From Serinus canaria (Eukaryota > Chordata > Aves > Passeriformes > Fringillidae), in NCBI RefSeq assembly GCF_022539315.1, contig NC_066316.1:98760179-98824178 (forward strand): a DNA stretch of 64,000 nucleotides, written 5' to 3'. The translations under genes were made by a program, and so were the position numbers. Shown one piece after another: positions 47,334 through 60,300 of this stretch (positions within the stretch are counted from its first letter, which is position 1; every line of letters starts with the position of its first letter). The notes under the pieces are model-generated. The model worked only from the letters and a program-made list of their open reading frames with translations. It was not told the DNA's origin and ran no database searches.

Positions 47334-48057
47334 TTCTTCTTGTAATAAATGTAGGAGCTCCCCAGCTCCCTGTGACTGCAGCAAGCACAGCCCTGGAGAG
47401 ACAGCAGCCCTGAGGAGTAGGGAAGGGGTGGTCCAAGTGTTGGTGGTCAGTCTTGCAGGTGGAGCAGGTCACATGTACAAGGCTGCTTTGGAACAGAGCC
47501 ATGCCCCATGTCCTCATGCTGGAGGAGAATGGGATGCCCTACACCAGCACTGCTGCCAGCCCCTTACTGAGGGCTTGTGCTGTGGTCCAGTGGAGGCAGC
47601 TCAGGGCAATTGTGTGACCCAGCTCTTCTCTGGCCCGGGGTGTCACCTCTTGCCATGAGAGAGAAAAATGAGCTGCATTTTCTCCTATCAGTACTGACCT
47701 GCCTCTGGATTTAATTGCTTCTAGTAAAGAAGCTACAGCAGGAGATTTTGGGGAGTTTGACTCCCTACAAAAAGCCAGGGTTTATTGATGGTTTCCAACC
47801 TTTTCACTGCTGTCATGCTTCTGTGTGACTGTGGCAAAAAAAAATTATGCTATCTCTTCTCTAACAATGAACACAGTTTCTTCATAATAAAGCAAATGGG
47901 ATTTATCTCTCCTAAACATCCACTTCTCTGCTGCCCCAGACCCAGCTTCTCCCTTGATTTTTGTAGGCCCTACCTCTGGTTTCCTCCCCTAGATGTAGAG
48001 AGACAGGATCTACTGCTTCTGTCCTCCTACTCTTTCTCCTGGTTACAGGCATGGCTA
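47334..48057. other. DNA between two solo LTRs
   Basis: No gene or repeat recognised. Confidence 0.5.
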
Positions 48058-48645
48058 TGCTGGTTTCTGCTGGGATAGAATTAATTTTCTTTGCAGTGGC
48101 TGGTATGAAGCTGTGCTTTGGATTTGTGCTGAACACAGGATTGATACTATAGAGATGTTTTTTGTTTTGCTGAGCAGGGCTTGCACAGAGCCAAGGCCTT
48201 TTCTGCTTTTCTTACTGCCACACTGGCATGTGTGGGTGGCTGGGAGGAGATACAGCCAGGACAGGTGACCCAAACTGACCAAAGGGAGAGTCCATACCAT
48301 GTGACATCATGCTCAGTATATAAAGTAGGGGGAAGAAGGGCGGGGGGAGGTGGATGTTTGGAGTGATGGAGTTTGTTTTCCCAAGTCACTGTTATGTATG
48401 ATAGGATCCTGCTCTCCAGGAGACAGCTGAACACCTGCCAGACCTTGGGAAACAGTGTTTTAATTCTCTGTTTTTCCTTTGCTTGTATGTGTGGCTTTTG
48501 CCTTCCATATTAAACTGCCATTATTTCAACCCATGAGTTCTCCAGCTTTTACCCTTCTGAATCTCTCCCTGACCCTGCTGCTGGGGGAGTGGGTTAGGGA
48601 GGGGCTGTGTGGGGCTTGGCTGCTGGCAGGGGTTAAAGCATGACA
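48058..48645 (+). mobile_element. Solo LTR, ERVL-like avian family
   Basis: About 588 bp from TGCTGGTTTCTGCTGGGATA to GGGGTTAAAGCATGACA, a familiar avian LTR layout. On the plus strand it has an ATF/CRE-like TGACATCA (48302), a TATA box TATATAAA (48317-48324) and a poly(A) signal ATTAAA (48509-48514). No clear target duplication could be found, so the ends may be off by several bases. Confidence 0.75.
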
Positions 48646-49914
48646 CAGCTCATTTCTTTTGTATGCACCCTCTGAGTCACCAATGATCAGATGCTCTTTG
48701 CAGCAGGAAGCAATTGGAGTTAGCTGGCTTGAGGCTCTGGCATCCCTTACACTTCTGTCACCAGCAAATTGCACTATTAGTAACATCTTCTTTTCCTTGG
48801 ACTCCAGGCTGAGTTTGGGGAGGAGATGGCTCAGCTTTGATTTTATTCTGCTGTTCAATAAACTATTTTCTTTAAACAAGTTAAAAGAGGATGTTTTTCC
48901 CGAGGTCTCATGAAACATTTATTTATTGTTTGGAGCTCTTCAGTAGGTAACAAAGGTCTCAATTTGGGAAAATACAAAAGTTTCTGTAAAACCAATCTGC
49001 ACTTGCTAGCTGAATATTAAAATGCAGGATGGGTGAATTAGTAACTAATTAATAAAAAATAAATGCATAATAAAACCCATATGCATCTTGAAGTAATTAG
49101 CCAATTGTTTTGATTCAGGGAACATTTGATTAATAGCCTCACTAGCTGCTCACTTTCCCAGCTACATCAAAATTAACATAAATGGAAGTGACATTCAGAT
49201 AAATTAATAATTTGAATAATAAGAAACTCAGATTTTGTGGATGTTTAACTTACTTAAGTAACAAAAAGATGGTGTTAAAAACATTTGGTGGTGGCAAGAA
49301 GTAAATGCTGAAGACATCACATTATAGTAAGACAAAACTTTGTTCAAATGTTTCAGTAGCTGAAATTTTGGAGGGCAGAGATGAGGGGTGAAGTATCAGC
49401 CCAGAGAGCACCTCCTCTGCCCCTGTGCCAGGCTCTGCCCCTGTGCCAGGCAGAGCCTGTGCCAAGGCCTGGCTTGTCCTGTGCATGCACACAACCATTG
49501 GATTGAGGAGAAGTGGGGTAGTAAGAGCTCATTTGTGCAATGTGGGACATCCTGGACCTTGCCTAACACTGTTAGTGTGACAAAGTCATGTGTTGTGTGG
49601 ACAAGCTGGCTGCTGGCCCCAGCATTTTGTGCTGAGCAGCATCAGGAATCACCAGGGAATCAAAGATTCCATAGACCCAAACTACCTATAAAACATTATT
49701 ACCAGGCTCTCCTTCTTAGCTCTTCTGCAATGAAAGCTGAGATCTCAGACTTCCATTTCCCCAAAAATGCACACAAATAGTACCTCTATTTCTGCTCAGC
49801 AATTGTCACCATATCAGTGGCTGCAGAGTTCCTCATGTCCCTCAGGCAGGGCAGGTCCCTGGTCCCCTAAAGTACATGGACCGTGTACTTTAGTTCTTCA
49901 ATAAACTTCAATGA
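48646..49914. other. Intergenic DNA, no gene seen
   Basis: AT-rich. A 10-bp perfect hairpin (CTAAAGTACA arms, 49867-49893) lies near the right end. The part at 49010-49260 is rich in TAATTA-like motifs and free of repeat signatures. Confidence 0.55.
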
Positions 49915-50330
49915 ACCTTAAGAGTTTGTTCAGTTCCAACTCCCCTGCCACAGATAGGGACAACTTCCATCAGACCAGGTTGCTCAAAGCCCCATACAAT
50001 CTAGCCTTGAACACTTCCCTGGGCAAACTGTTCCAATGTCTCCCAGTACTGAATACTTTTCCTAATATCCAATCTAAACCTACACTCTTTCAGTCTGAAG
50101 CCATTCCCCCCCTGTCACTACAAACCCTTGTAAATAAACAGTCTCTCTCCATCTTTCTTCTAGGCTCCGTTCAGGAGCTGGGAGACTGCAATTAGGTCAC
50201 CCTGAAGCCTTTTCTTTTCCAGGCTAAGCAAACTCATTTGACTCAGCCTTTCCTTGAAGGGAAAGTGCTCCATCTCCCTAATCAACTTGGTAACTGTCCT
50301 CTGGAGCTGCTCCAACAGGTTCATGTAATT
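49915..50330 (-). mobile_element. CR1 LINE 3' fragment
   Basis: The plus strand shows GACCAGGTTGCTCAAAGCCC, CCTAATATCCAATCTAAACC, GAAGCCATTCCCCCCCTGTC, GGCTAAGCAAACTCATTTGA and CTGGAGCTGCTCCAACAGGT, the reverse complement of CR1. Confidence 0.93.
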
Positions 50331-50771
50331 CCCTGTAGTGTTGCATCACAGGTTATAACACAGTTATCCACAATGGTTTTCCCATTACTGTCTAGATCCA
50401 ATAACAAACTAGATGCAGGAGCATTTAATGTTGAACTGCCTGGCCCAGGGAATGCTCTATGGAAGCCAGAATGGGTCTGTGTAGCAATGGGGACTTCAGC
50501 CAATTTCACCTACTGTAATTAGTAACATGTGCCATGATCACCTAAGCTAACAACTACCTTAATTACAGACCAGTCTAGTCCAGTCTTGCATATAGGAAAC
50601 ATACCATCACAAACAGTATGTTTCTGAACTTTTCTGAAGTTCCTTGTTCAATCATAAGCAAAGGTAAAAGAGCTGAAACCCTAAATTTGTGTTTCCTTAA
50701 AAAACTGCCAACAGTAGCTTTTTATTTTTATGTCACTTTTAGAAATGTAAGTCACTCAGGTGCAGAGTAGT

Positions 50772-50823
50772 CAATAATAATGATAATGGTGACAATGACG
50801 ACGACAACAACAACAACAACAAC

Positions 50824-50862
<39 letters not shown>
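50772..50862. repeat. Compound trinucleotide microsatellite (GAC)n(AAC)n(AAT)n
   Basis: A GAC run changes to AAC and then to AAT units, suggesting stepwise unit conversion; likely variable in length. Confidence 0.95.
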
Positions 50863-51289
50863 CTACTTACTTAGAAGTAAACAGAAATTGGATTGGATTC
50901 AGTTCAAGACTGAGATGAACACATTTATGTACCTGTGTATTGGTAGCTACAGGAGTCTGAAGTGCCTAAGCAGCCTTTGTGGTCAAAATAGTCCTAGAGC
51001 GAGTTCAATTGTCTGAACCGATGGGACTTTGAAACTCCATAGGACAACATGAGTTCTGCACTGTAACAGCCATGGACTTACAATACAAGATAAAATTTCA
51101 TTCATTTCCATAGATAAAGGTATCTGATGATCAGTTTGTCCCCTGCAGATCCATAATTCCTAGTGGACACTAGGAATATGTCCCATTCATCACAAAAAAT
51201 CCATTACAACTCTTTTGGTTCCAGGGGGTCTGAATATTCTTTTGGAAGCAGAAATTGTCCCTTGACCACAGGGCAAATATTTTCTTCTC

Positions 51290-51500
51290 CAGAATGAGCT
51301 ACCCAACCTGGCTGCAAGGGTGATGCAGCCCTGCCACAAGTTGTACAAGAAAGTCCTGGGGTCTCCATCCTTGGTGATAACCAAAAGCCATCTGGGCATG
51401 GACCATGCCAGCTGTCTCTGTGTGGTCCTGATTGAGGGGCTGGACCAGATGACCTCCAGACATCCCTTCCTACTTCAGCCATGCAGTGATTCTGTGCCAC
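51290..51500 (+). mobile_element. CR1 LINE 3' end fragment
   Basis: GGGGCTGGACCAGATGACCT, CCAGACATCCCTTCCTACTT and CAGTGATTCTGTG match the sense CR1 3' end; the upstream part is weaker. Confidence 0.8.
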
Positions 51501-54500
51501 TGTGCTCATCTTGAACTGGTCATATGGGTAACAAGGGGACTTATTTTTCTAAGCTCACTATGCTCTGGAATTAAATCTAGACAATATAATGTATATTTAT
51601 GTATAATTATATCTATTAATAGAAATTCTTCAGGCCTGGGTACAAAAGCCATTTTGTCATGGTGTTTATTTACAGAACTACAGCATGGGTGCTGGAAAAG
51701 AGGTGGGGTGTGAAGAAAAAAAGAACAGAAAAAATAACAGAGAGTTATCTGGCAAGATAGTGAATTTTTTACATCTTTTTTAGGTCTGTTAAGTGTTGCT
51801 GCATGCTGGAAAAGATAGGACAAGAACCATACAAATATGAACTTGCCAAAACCCCCACTTCATCCCTAACCTGCAGCCAAAATTTATGTTCTGAAGTATC
51901 TGCTTGCTATATTCTCAGCCTATAAAAATAATGTAGCTGGCTAATCTGATAGAATGCTGATAAGTGCTTAGTCTCACAGCTATTCTTATGGAAAACCAAG
52001 ATGTCCTTTGACATTAAGATAGTTATGTTAACATGCAACCTTTGCAGACACAAGGCACTGTGGTTTTTTTATCTCACCAGTGAGATAAAGACATGAAGGT
52101 TGCCTTGACTGTTGTACCAGAGACCTATGCCTTGCCTTTGCTAGGATTTTGAGCTGTGACAGCTCCTTTGAAATGCCTCTCAGTCACAAACCCCTTTTTT
52201 CTCTTACAGTGAAGACACGGAAAGTTTGCTTGTCATTCAAACAAGATATCCCAGTTCCCTTTCCCCTTTTCCCTTATATTGTTATATTCTTCTCTCATTT
52301 TTCATTATCTAACATATTTTTTTCCCAAAACTTCTGAAACAGACTACTTATCAGTGACAAATATATTTGGAAACTGTGCCAAAGTGCACTGAAAATATTT
52401 CTGAAATGGCACTGGCCTGTTAGAAATATGACATTGCTATATTCTTTGCTCCTGAGTGAAGCGGTTGTTTCTCCCACAGAATCCAAGTGTAAATGATTTT
52501 TCTCATTGATACCATTTATAAATTTACTTTAAGCCCCCTTTGAATGTTGCAGGGGCTTCCATGGAAGAGAAAGCATTGGGAGAGGAGGCTTGACAGACCC
52601 CCCTAAAAAAATCAAAGTTATCCAAACCATGTATGAAGCCTTATTCTGGGGTCAGTCAAATGCAAGTAATTCCTTCAGCTTTGGTGGAATTAATCCTTCA
52701 TTAAGCAAAGGAGAAAGGAGCCCAGTTAAGCTCACAGATATTAATTTAATCGTGGCAGATTTCTTTGTGAAAAGCTACTTGTACAATAGAGCAGGATGAT
52801 GATCCTACACTCTTTGAAGTGGTCCTGACACTGAGTATTTCTTGTCTCACAGGGGTTCTCTTCACTGCTCTGTGATTTCATGCTTTGCTTAATACCAAGG
52901 TGATAGTTTGCCTTTGGTTTGCCTTTGTTTGGAGGATATACTTTGTTTCCAAAGTCAGAAGTAGAATAATAATTACATTTTGTCTAAAAGTCAGAGTGAT
53001 TTTTTTCTTCTTTCACGCTGACACAATCTGGTAGATTTAAAAATTTATAGACTTGAAAAATGCTGAACACTCTCATTACAGCTGCAGATCAGCATTAGAA
53101 ACAAGAAGTTATTTTTAGCAGCAAGGCACCCTTGTCTTTATTCATATGTCTCTTCACTGGAATATTCAAGGGTAATTCAAAATTCACACGTTTTGACATC
53201 TTGTTACTTTTATCTTAATTTTCTTTTCAAAGAGAATGTCTCAAAATTTCAGCATTAACACTGTGCTGGGTGTCCTTGAAAGTCACCCCTGTTCTTAAAT
53301 GGATTGGTCAGATTAGCTAAATGACAACTAGCAGTATATTATTTGCTTATTTTCCATTCCCCACACACCCCAAATGCATGTTGACTGGAGCAAGGCTTTT
53401 GAATATGGAATGTTCAGAGTTTTGCATGTAAAACAGACCATTTGAGAAGGAACCCAAATTGTGCTGAACAAATCAAAATGCAGGGGTGTTGGGCAGCAAG
53501 GAAAAGATTTAGAAGCCATGTGCATAGCAGCCATCACTTATGCTACTGTGTCTTAAAACTCATCTCATGCTATTTCCACATCAGAAAAAGAGATGTCAGT
53601 TAAACAAACATGCCTATTATTCTAAATTCTGAGCCTGGACAGATGCTTGGGAAATACTGTCAAGGTGCCATTTTCACACAGTTTTCAAAGTTTCTGTTCT
53701 AGCTGAATGCATTGCTGCACTCTTCAGCCAAATTGCTGCTCCGTAAAATTTTTCGGAAAAAGGAGAAAATGAAATGGGACCACTTCTCTATATTTTCCCA
53801 AACTAGATGCTGATGCCATAAAAAAATTCACTTTCTCAGAAAGGTTTTAACATTGGTGTAAACCTTACCCTATGTCAGACAACACTGCTGGGTAATTAAT
53901 CAAGATTTTTGTGGGTTTTCTAACTCCAGGTATATAAAAGAGTTAATGAAGCTGAAAGCTGGTACTAAACTTCTTCATAATTTAGGAATAAAATATTTCA
54001 GAAGGAGGTTTAAATGAGATAATTAGACATTTGAAAACATTCTCTGGTGCTCGACCTTACTGATAAATTTCAAGCAGTGCTTTGCACAGGTTTGTGGCAT
54101 AAACAAGGCTGCAAACAGGGCTGAGGTGCTGCCTCTAAATTTTCACTGCCTAGTATTAGTCTGTAGGTTAGTCTGGGGCCCAACCAATGCCCCTAGTGAG
54201 GAAAGAAAGGCAGAGTTGTTTCTCTGGGACTCTGGAGGAATTTCAGTGTTGTGGTGTGTGCTGGAGAGGGTCTGACAACTCACTCCCTCAGTTGAAGAGC
54301 TATGGCATTGAAAAGCTTAACAGGAAGGAGATAAAAATGACTGGACCAAGGTATCAGTTTCAGAGAGAGTAGGATTTGTTGTCCAAGACTTTCTATCCAG
54401 TCAGCTGTTCTGTCACAATCAAGTCCAACATTTAACAGCAAACCTTTGGATTGCTACTTTTAGCACTTTTTCTAGGGGGGACACGTGAAGATATGAGTGG

Positions 54501-57124
54501 TTAACAAAGAGCTGGTGTTACTGACAAGAATGCTGGGACTATTATGTTTACATAACAATGATTTACAAATGTCAAAAATTACACCTGCACCTCCAAATTC
54601 CAGAGATTTTATTTGAAAAAGGCTTTAAGATTATTTTCAGATAGTTTGTTGCTACTTTTAAAATTTAGATTCTATTTGTATTTTAAAGATTTTTTCCCGG
54701 AGTTTTCTGTGGAAGTGCAAGCTGACACTCCTCAGCCATCTCTGTATTTCATCTTCTGTGTCCTTCCAGAGAGACACTAAATTACAGGTGCATGACAGAC
54801 TCATAACAGTTGTCACAGAATGACAACTTTTTTATTTCTGAACTGATCTAACAGTTTATCTGGAAAGCAAACATCATGTTTCTTTTCTCAAGATTTAGCT
54901 GCACAGGTGAAGCTGATTTCCTAGGAAAAAGAGCATGAAATAACCAGAAAATGCACTGTACATCTTCCCATCCTCTAATTTGAAAGAAGTTCATATCCTG
55001 TGACTGCTGGTAAGAGGAGTCCTTTCCATTTTATCCCCTGGGCACCCAAACCTGGAGCTGACCTCATGCCCACCCTCCTATGGCTTGGCTGTGGCACTTT
55101 TGGCTTACTGGCATTTCTGTGGTGGTGACCAAGCAATCCAAGTCACAAAAGGTTTTGGAAAGAAGGCACACCTTACACAGATGGCATCTGCAAAGGTCAT
55201 TATTATTTTCACAAATGACAGCAAAGTAAGAAATTCAGCTCTGCATCAGGAGCAGCATTTCATTTTGAATGTGATGGTTCTGTCACTCGCAGAGCTACTT
55301 TTAGCTTTAGGGCTCAGTGGTGTGCCAATAAAAGTAATGGGAATTTTGCCACTGCCAGAAGAAAGAGCAGTATTTGCCTTTCAGAGCAACACACTTAATT
55401 CTAGTTTCAATTTTTAATGAGAAAATGGGAATAAACGGAACTAAAAGTGTTCTACAAGTCCCAGATCCTCAATAAATGCAGCATAATGGTAGAGCTGAAA
55501 TTAATACTATTTTTTATAATCTGAATAGATGGGTGAGACAATCTGAGGAGCATTTGCTATATCATGCACAATAGTCAAACTAATTTCTACTTCCTAGGGG
55601 TTTGGACTTACTGGCTGAGTTGTCAGCTCAAAGCACTGTTACTCCAAGACCAAGACAGACAGATACTGGAGAATCATGCTGGGCTGATGCTGGTTTGCTA
55701 GAAATCCTGAAGAGCCCAGAGAAGAGGAGCAAAGGCTGCCTGTGTCTGGGTCTTGGCTTTTATTTTTTATGCAGGAGTGAAGAGGCAAATTGCCAAAGCT
55801 CAGAGCACTTCAGGTGTAATTCCCAGAAGCAGCAAAATGCTCAGCTGGGCTTTGCCTATTTGTTTGCCTTTGCCCCTCTTGTCCCATCACCTCTGCAACT
55901 GTCAATAGGCTCAGTCCTCGGGTCTAACCCTCCTGGTGGCAGCAGGGACTTCAGGGGAAGATTCAGCTGAATTTATCAACTTCCCATGGGGGTGCTTCTG
56001 TGGGGTTGTTACACTGAGGCAGTCCCTGGTGCCATTGCTGAACGCCTTCACACATGGGCATGGGCAGGCATAAAAGGGGGAGGCTCTGAATCTTTAGAAT
56101 CAGACAGGAGTTCACATCTTGGGCCTGATTTGCTCACCCTGGCTCCCTCTTTGCTGTCAGCTTGGCAGCAGTTTATTTGACTCTCCTTCTGAGCTCCTTC
56201 ATTTGGGGACCCTGGAGTCCTGGATCACCCTGGAGGCATGTATCTGTGCTAAGACATCAAAATTAGTCATCCCAAAGCAGTCAGCCTGATTCAAGGCTTT
56301 AGTAGCAAGAGGGAATTTGTTTCTCATTTTTGTCTGGTGATTTCTTTTTAATTGGATTAGGTATCTGCTCATTTCCTCCCTGTGTTAATTGCAGTGAAAG
56401 CTACAGCTTGACCCATTGAAAAACTTTAGTGGTGACATCTTGTGGGGTGGTTTGGGGACAAGAAGGGGCATTCACAGCATGCAAGCATGAGGGCAGCAGG
56501 GAGATGTCTCTTGCAGAGAGCAGCAGAAATTCTCCTGCCAAGGGGAGAATTCTCCTGCCCAGCATCACCAGCTTCTCCTGCACTGCTGAGGGAGAGGCTG
56601 GCCAGAGAAAAGACTGAAAAGGGCAGTGTCAGGGAGGGAGAAAAATCTGAGTGCAGCATGATAGAAGAGCAGTAGACAGCCTGTGTCATCAGATCATGTG
56701 AGCAGGTCCTGGGCTGTGCTGTGGGGTCATAGCTGAGAAGCTACAGGAGAGCAGCTGCAGCTGTCTGTCCAACTCTTTTTTTCCCTTCTTTTTTTAAATG
56801 ACCTCTCTGTGTGCTGGGCACAGTGGCCTTAAATACCTCCCCAGCTGAGCCCAGGGGCCCTGCTTACTCCCACTGAGCTCCAATGGGAATCCTCTAGATT
56901 CCTAGAGGTGCCTTGGGAGTGCAGGAAGCAGCAGTGTTACAGCACTTCAAGAGCCAGGAACAATGGCTGTGGGAAACAGGAGTGGTTCTTGAATATTAAA
57001 CTAGAGTGGGATCATGTGTATGTAATGGAGAAGCCCTAAAGGTGCTTCCAATAATTTATTGCTATCTCCTCTAGAGGATAAAATATGAGATGCTTTTCAT
57101 TTGCTTATAATTCTTCTTAATAGG
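51501..57124. other. Intergenic DNA, no gene seen
   Basis: Contains a 9-bp perfect hairpin (TTTATCTCA arms, 52068-52089). Open frames of up to about 120 codons occur (for example near 55085 and 55602) but have no recognisable domain and look like chance frames. Confidence 0.55.
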
Positions 57125-57345
57125 CTTAAACTGCAGCAAGGGAGATGTAGGCTAAGCACTAGGACAAACTTCCCATGGATAAGAAGAGCAAAACAAGATA
57201 ACAGTTTGGCTGGGGATACTGGTGTTCCCTCACTGGAGCTTAAGCAGCATCTTGGACTAGTTTCTGTCAGAAGGGATTTGGGGGTAGATGCTCCTCCTGC
57301 AGGCAGGGACTTGCATTTGACATTCTCAAGAGCTTTTCCAGCTCT
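57125..57345 (+). mobile_element. Old CR1-like LINE fragment
   Basis: AAACTGCAGCAAGGGAGATG, CACTAGGACAAACTTCCC, CTCACTGGAGCTTAAGCAGC and TCTGTCAGAAGGGATTTGGG follow the order of an older CR1 3' region. Confidence 0.65.
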
Positions 57346-60300
57346 CTTTTGTACAGTCACCAGCTATTTTAGAAGCTCCAAGATTTTGTGTTCTCAGTGC
57401 GTGGCTCCAGGAGAGAGAAGGCTGTGGATGACTGGAATATCCGAATGACTTGAGCAAGGATGCCAGGAAGGGGGGACAGAATCTATGCAAAGGCTAAACC
57501 AAGTGAAATTTGTGTTATGTGAAAGTCCTCCAAACAGAACAAACACACTTTCCAAACCACTGCTGGGTTTTTTGTCAGTTCCAATAAATTTGCTTTAAGT
57601 GTTCTAAACTTTAGGCATCCTCACAAAAATGTAGTGGAAAATATTTTGAATTTAAAGCAGCATCCTTCAGATTTATAATGTCAACAGCCATCCTGATGGA
57701 CAAAGTCAGGCAAATGTTTATGTGACTTTAAACTGGGCTTTCAGATTAATGTGGCCTGTTGATAGCTGTTCTAAAAAATGACAGTTATTAATCAATAAAC
57801 ATAGGAAAGCTGTTTTTGGAAGCCAGCAGTCTGCTGGAATTTAGATGAAATCTGAGTAAACAATGATGGTTCTAAAGTATTTTATCCCAAGATTTTGATT
57901 CACTTCCTAAGAGGTGCACTTTCTGGTTTAGTATTTTTATCATACATCCCTGAATGGGTAGTGACATCTATATCTGTGTAATGTGCAAGGGGGAGACATA
58001 AAAATGGTGTGGTAAAAGTTTGTCTGGTTTTGAGGCACCTTCCAGGGCCATTTTTCCAGAGCAGCTATTACACCCTGTTGGGCTGTTTATGGTGCCTGAA
58101 AATGGTGCATTTCCTGACCCTCCACACTGTCGTGCAGAAATGTCAGGTTGGTGAAAGGGAATGATCCCCACATTTGCTGGAAACATTTTCTCAGTTATTT
58201 GCTAAAACCATCCAGGTGTAATTGCAACGGACTTGTCTAATCTCTGAGAGAGAAAAAAAAAATCCTTCTTATCTGTAGGATCAATGTTTTTCAAGGAACA
58301 TCAATATTACCTCAATATTTGCTTAGGTACCCAAAAATACAGGTGTGTAAGAAGAGGGAAGCACAAGAGCATACTGTGGTTTGTGTTGTCAGGACTAATT
58401 CCGCAGGAATAAAAGAAAACTTAGCATAAGACAAGCTGGTAGAAACTCAGAATTTATTGCCAGAGGGAAGCAAGGTTTATCTAGCCCATTTCCCTATTTT
58501 ATGACAAACTCACATGAGGGGTCTGACCCGTTATTTTAATTGCAGATGCATTGCTGCTAGCACACACCTGAATCCAAACCATGAGTCTTGTCAGTGGGGG
58601 CAATTGTGTTCTGCATGGTCTGGAGGAGAGGATAAATGAAGTCTCCAAGGAGTCTCTTTCTTCCACCTGAAGAAGCTTTGAAGCTTATATTCTACGTGCA
58701 ACATCCTTCTGGTCCTCTTGTGACATGGTGTATGCTGTTCCTAAATTGTTGTGAATTGTTTGCCTACTATGCTCTTTTAGAGGGTTGCAAGGAGCAATTA
58801 AACTCTAGTGGGTCCTGCCACAGACCTGGGGCCCCAGCACTGCAGGCACAAAGCCATGGGTGGTCAGGGAGCTGTGAGATGTGCAGAGGCAGAACAGACC
58901 AGAGAAGACAACACAGCTGTTCCAGTCCTGAGTACAGAAACCCATGGCAGAGAAACCCCTGTGAGAAAAATCCTGGTGTGCTTTCCAGAGAGAGCACTGG
59001 CTGAAGGACACTTTTGAGAAAGAGCAGACAGTCCCTGCTGTACCTTGGAAAGAGCCTGTAATCAGCACCCAGATCTTGAAACACTCACAAAAATCAAGAT
59101 CCTCTTCCCAGATGGGAGAGGTCCTGATTTTTACCATGATGCTTTCAGGTCATCAAAGTGACAAAGCCTGGTTTGTGGTTTTTAAAGCTTTCCATATTTT
59201 TACTTCATAACCCTCCAGCTGGACAAGTTATTGCAGCTGCACTGCTCCCCAGCCCCTGTTTATCCCTGCCCTCCCAGGGGTCACAAATTTGGTGTAGTGG
59301 CTGTTCTCCTCTCCTGCCCTCCAAGTCTTGTAGATGGGAAGATGTGCCATCAGCTTTCATGGATGAGAGCACATGCAAGAACTCTTGTTGCCTCCAGGAT
59401 ATACAAGAAAAATGTTGTGCCTTACTCCCCAGCAGGCTTCATCTTTGGCTGTTTCTGATGGGACAGCCTCTGTTCCTCCTCTCCATTCTTCCCCTCTGGA
59501 TGTTTCCTGTGGTGCATTCTTGACTGGTTCAAAGCATTTGAAAATACCTCTCATTTGCTACCTAACCAGAGAAAGGTGACTATTTCAGCCTTCACAGCCA
59601 AGGAAAAACAACCATCACATAACCTGAAGGGTGTCAAACTATCTCTGTGACCGCACATATTAATAAAGTAATGCTTATTTGAGCATGAAATGCAGCATCA
59701 AGCTGCAAGGGCTAATCCGTTTAGTGCAGAACCGCACGGCTTTAGCAGGAGACGTGGAGGCTGTGCATGAGGGAAGGCATGTTTTCAAAGGGCTGGAAAT
59801 TCTAATTTTATGATGGAATAGTACTGGTGGAGCTTCAGTGCCTAGGCACTACAGAAAATGAAAATCAAACTCATCCACATAGAAATGTGTCAAAATTTGA
59901 CACTTTAATTTGAAGACAAAACTGCAATCCAGAAAAAGGTAGAGGCAAAACCATAGCAATAGAAAGGAGCTAACACAGTACCTACAGTTCAGAAAAGCAT
60001 GTTTAATCAATCTCTGCAGGGAATGGAGAAAGACAGCAGAAAAATAGAGTTATTACCCAATTAAGAGAATTAGGAAAAAATTATACTTACCAATGCACTG
60101 AAAATAAAATTATACGTGGACAGTCCTCTCCAGCTCTGAAGCAGATGATAAAGTTTGAGGCTTTAGAACTGTTAATATCACTGTTGGTTTAAAATAAAAA
60201 GAATCCCATGTAAATTACAAAGCTAAATCCAACAGTTCCGTTTGTTGCAGTTAATAAGATATTTGCTAAGGAGGTTGCTGGCCACTGATAAGTAGTTTTG

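Noticed and set aside
55085..55417. 110-codon frame with a hydrophobic segment
   Set aside because: No signal peptide context, no homology recognised, and no splice or promoter evidence.
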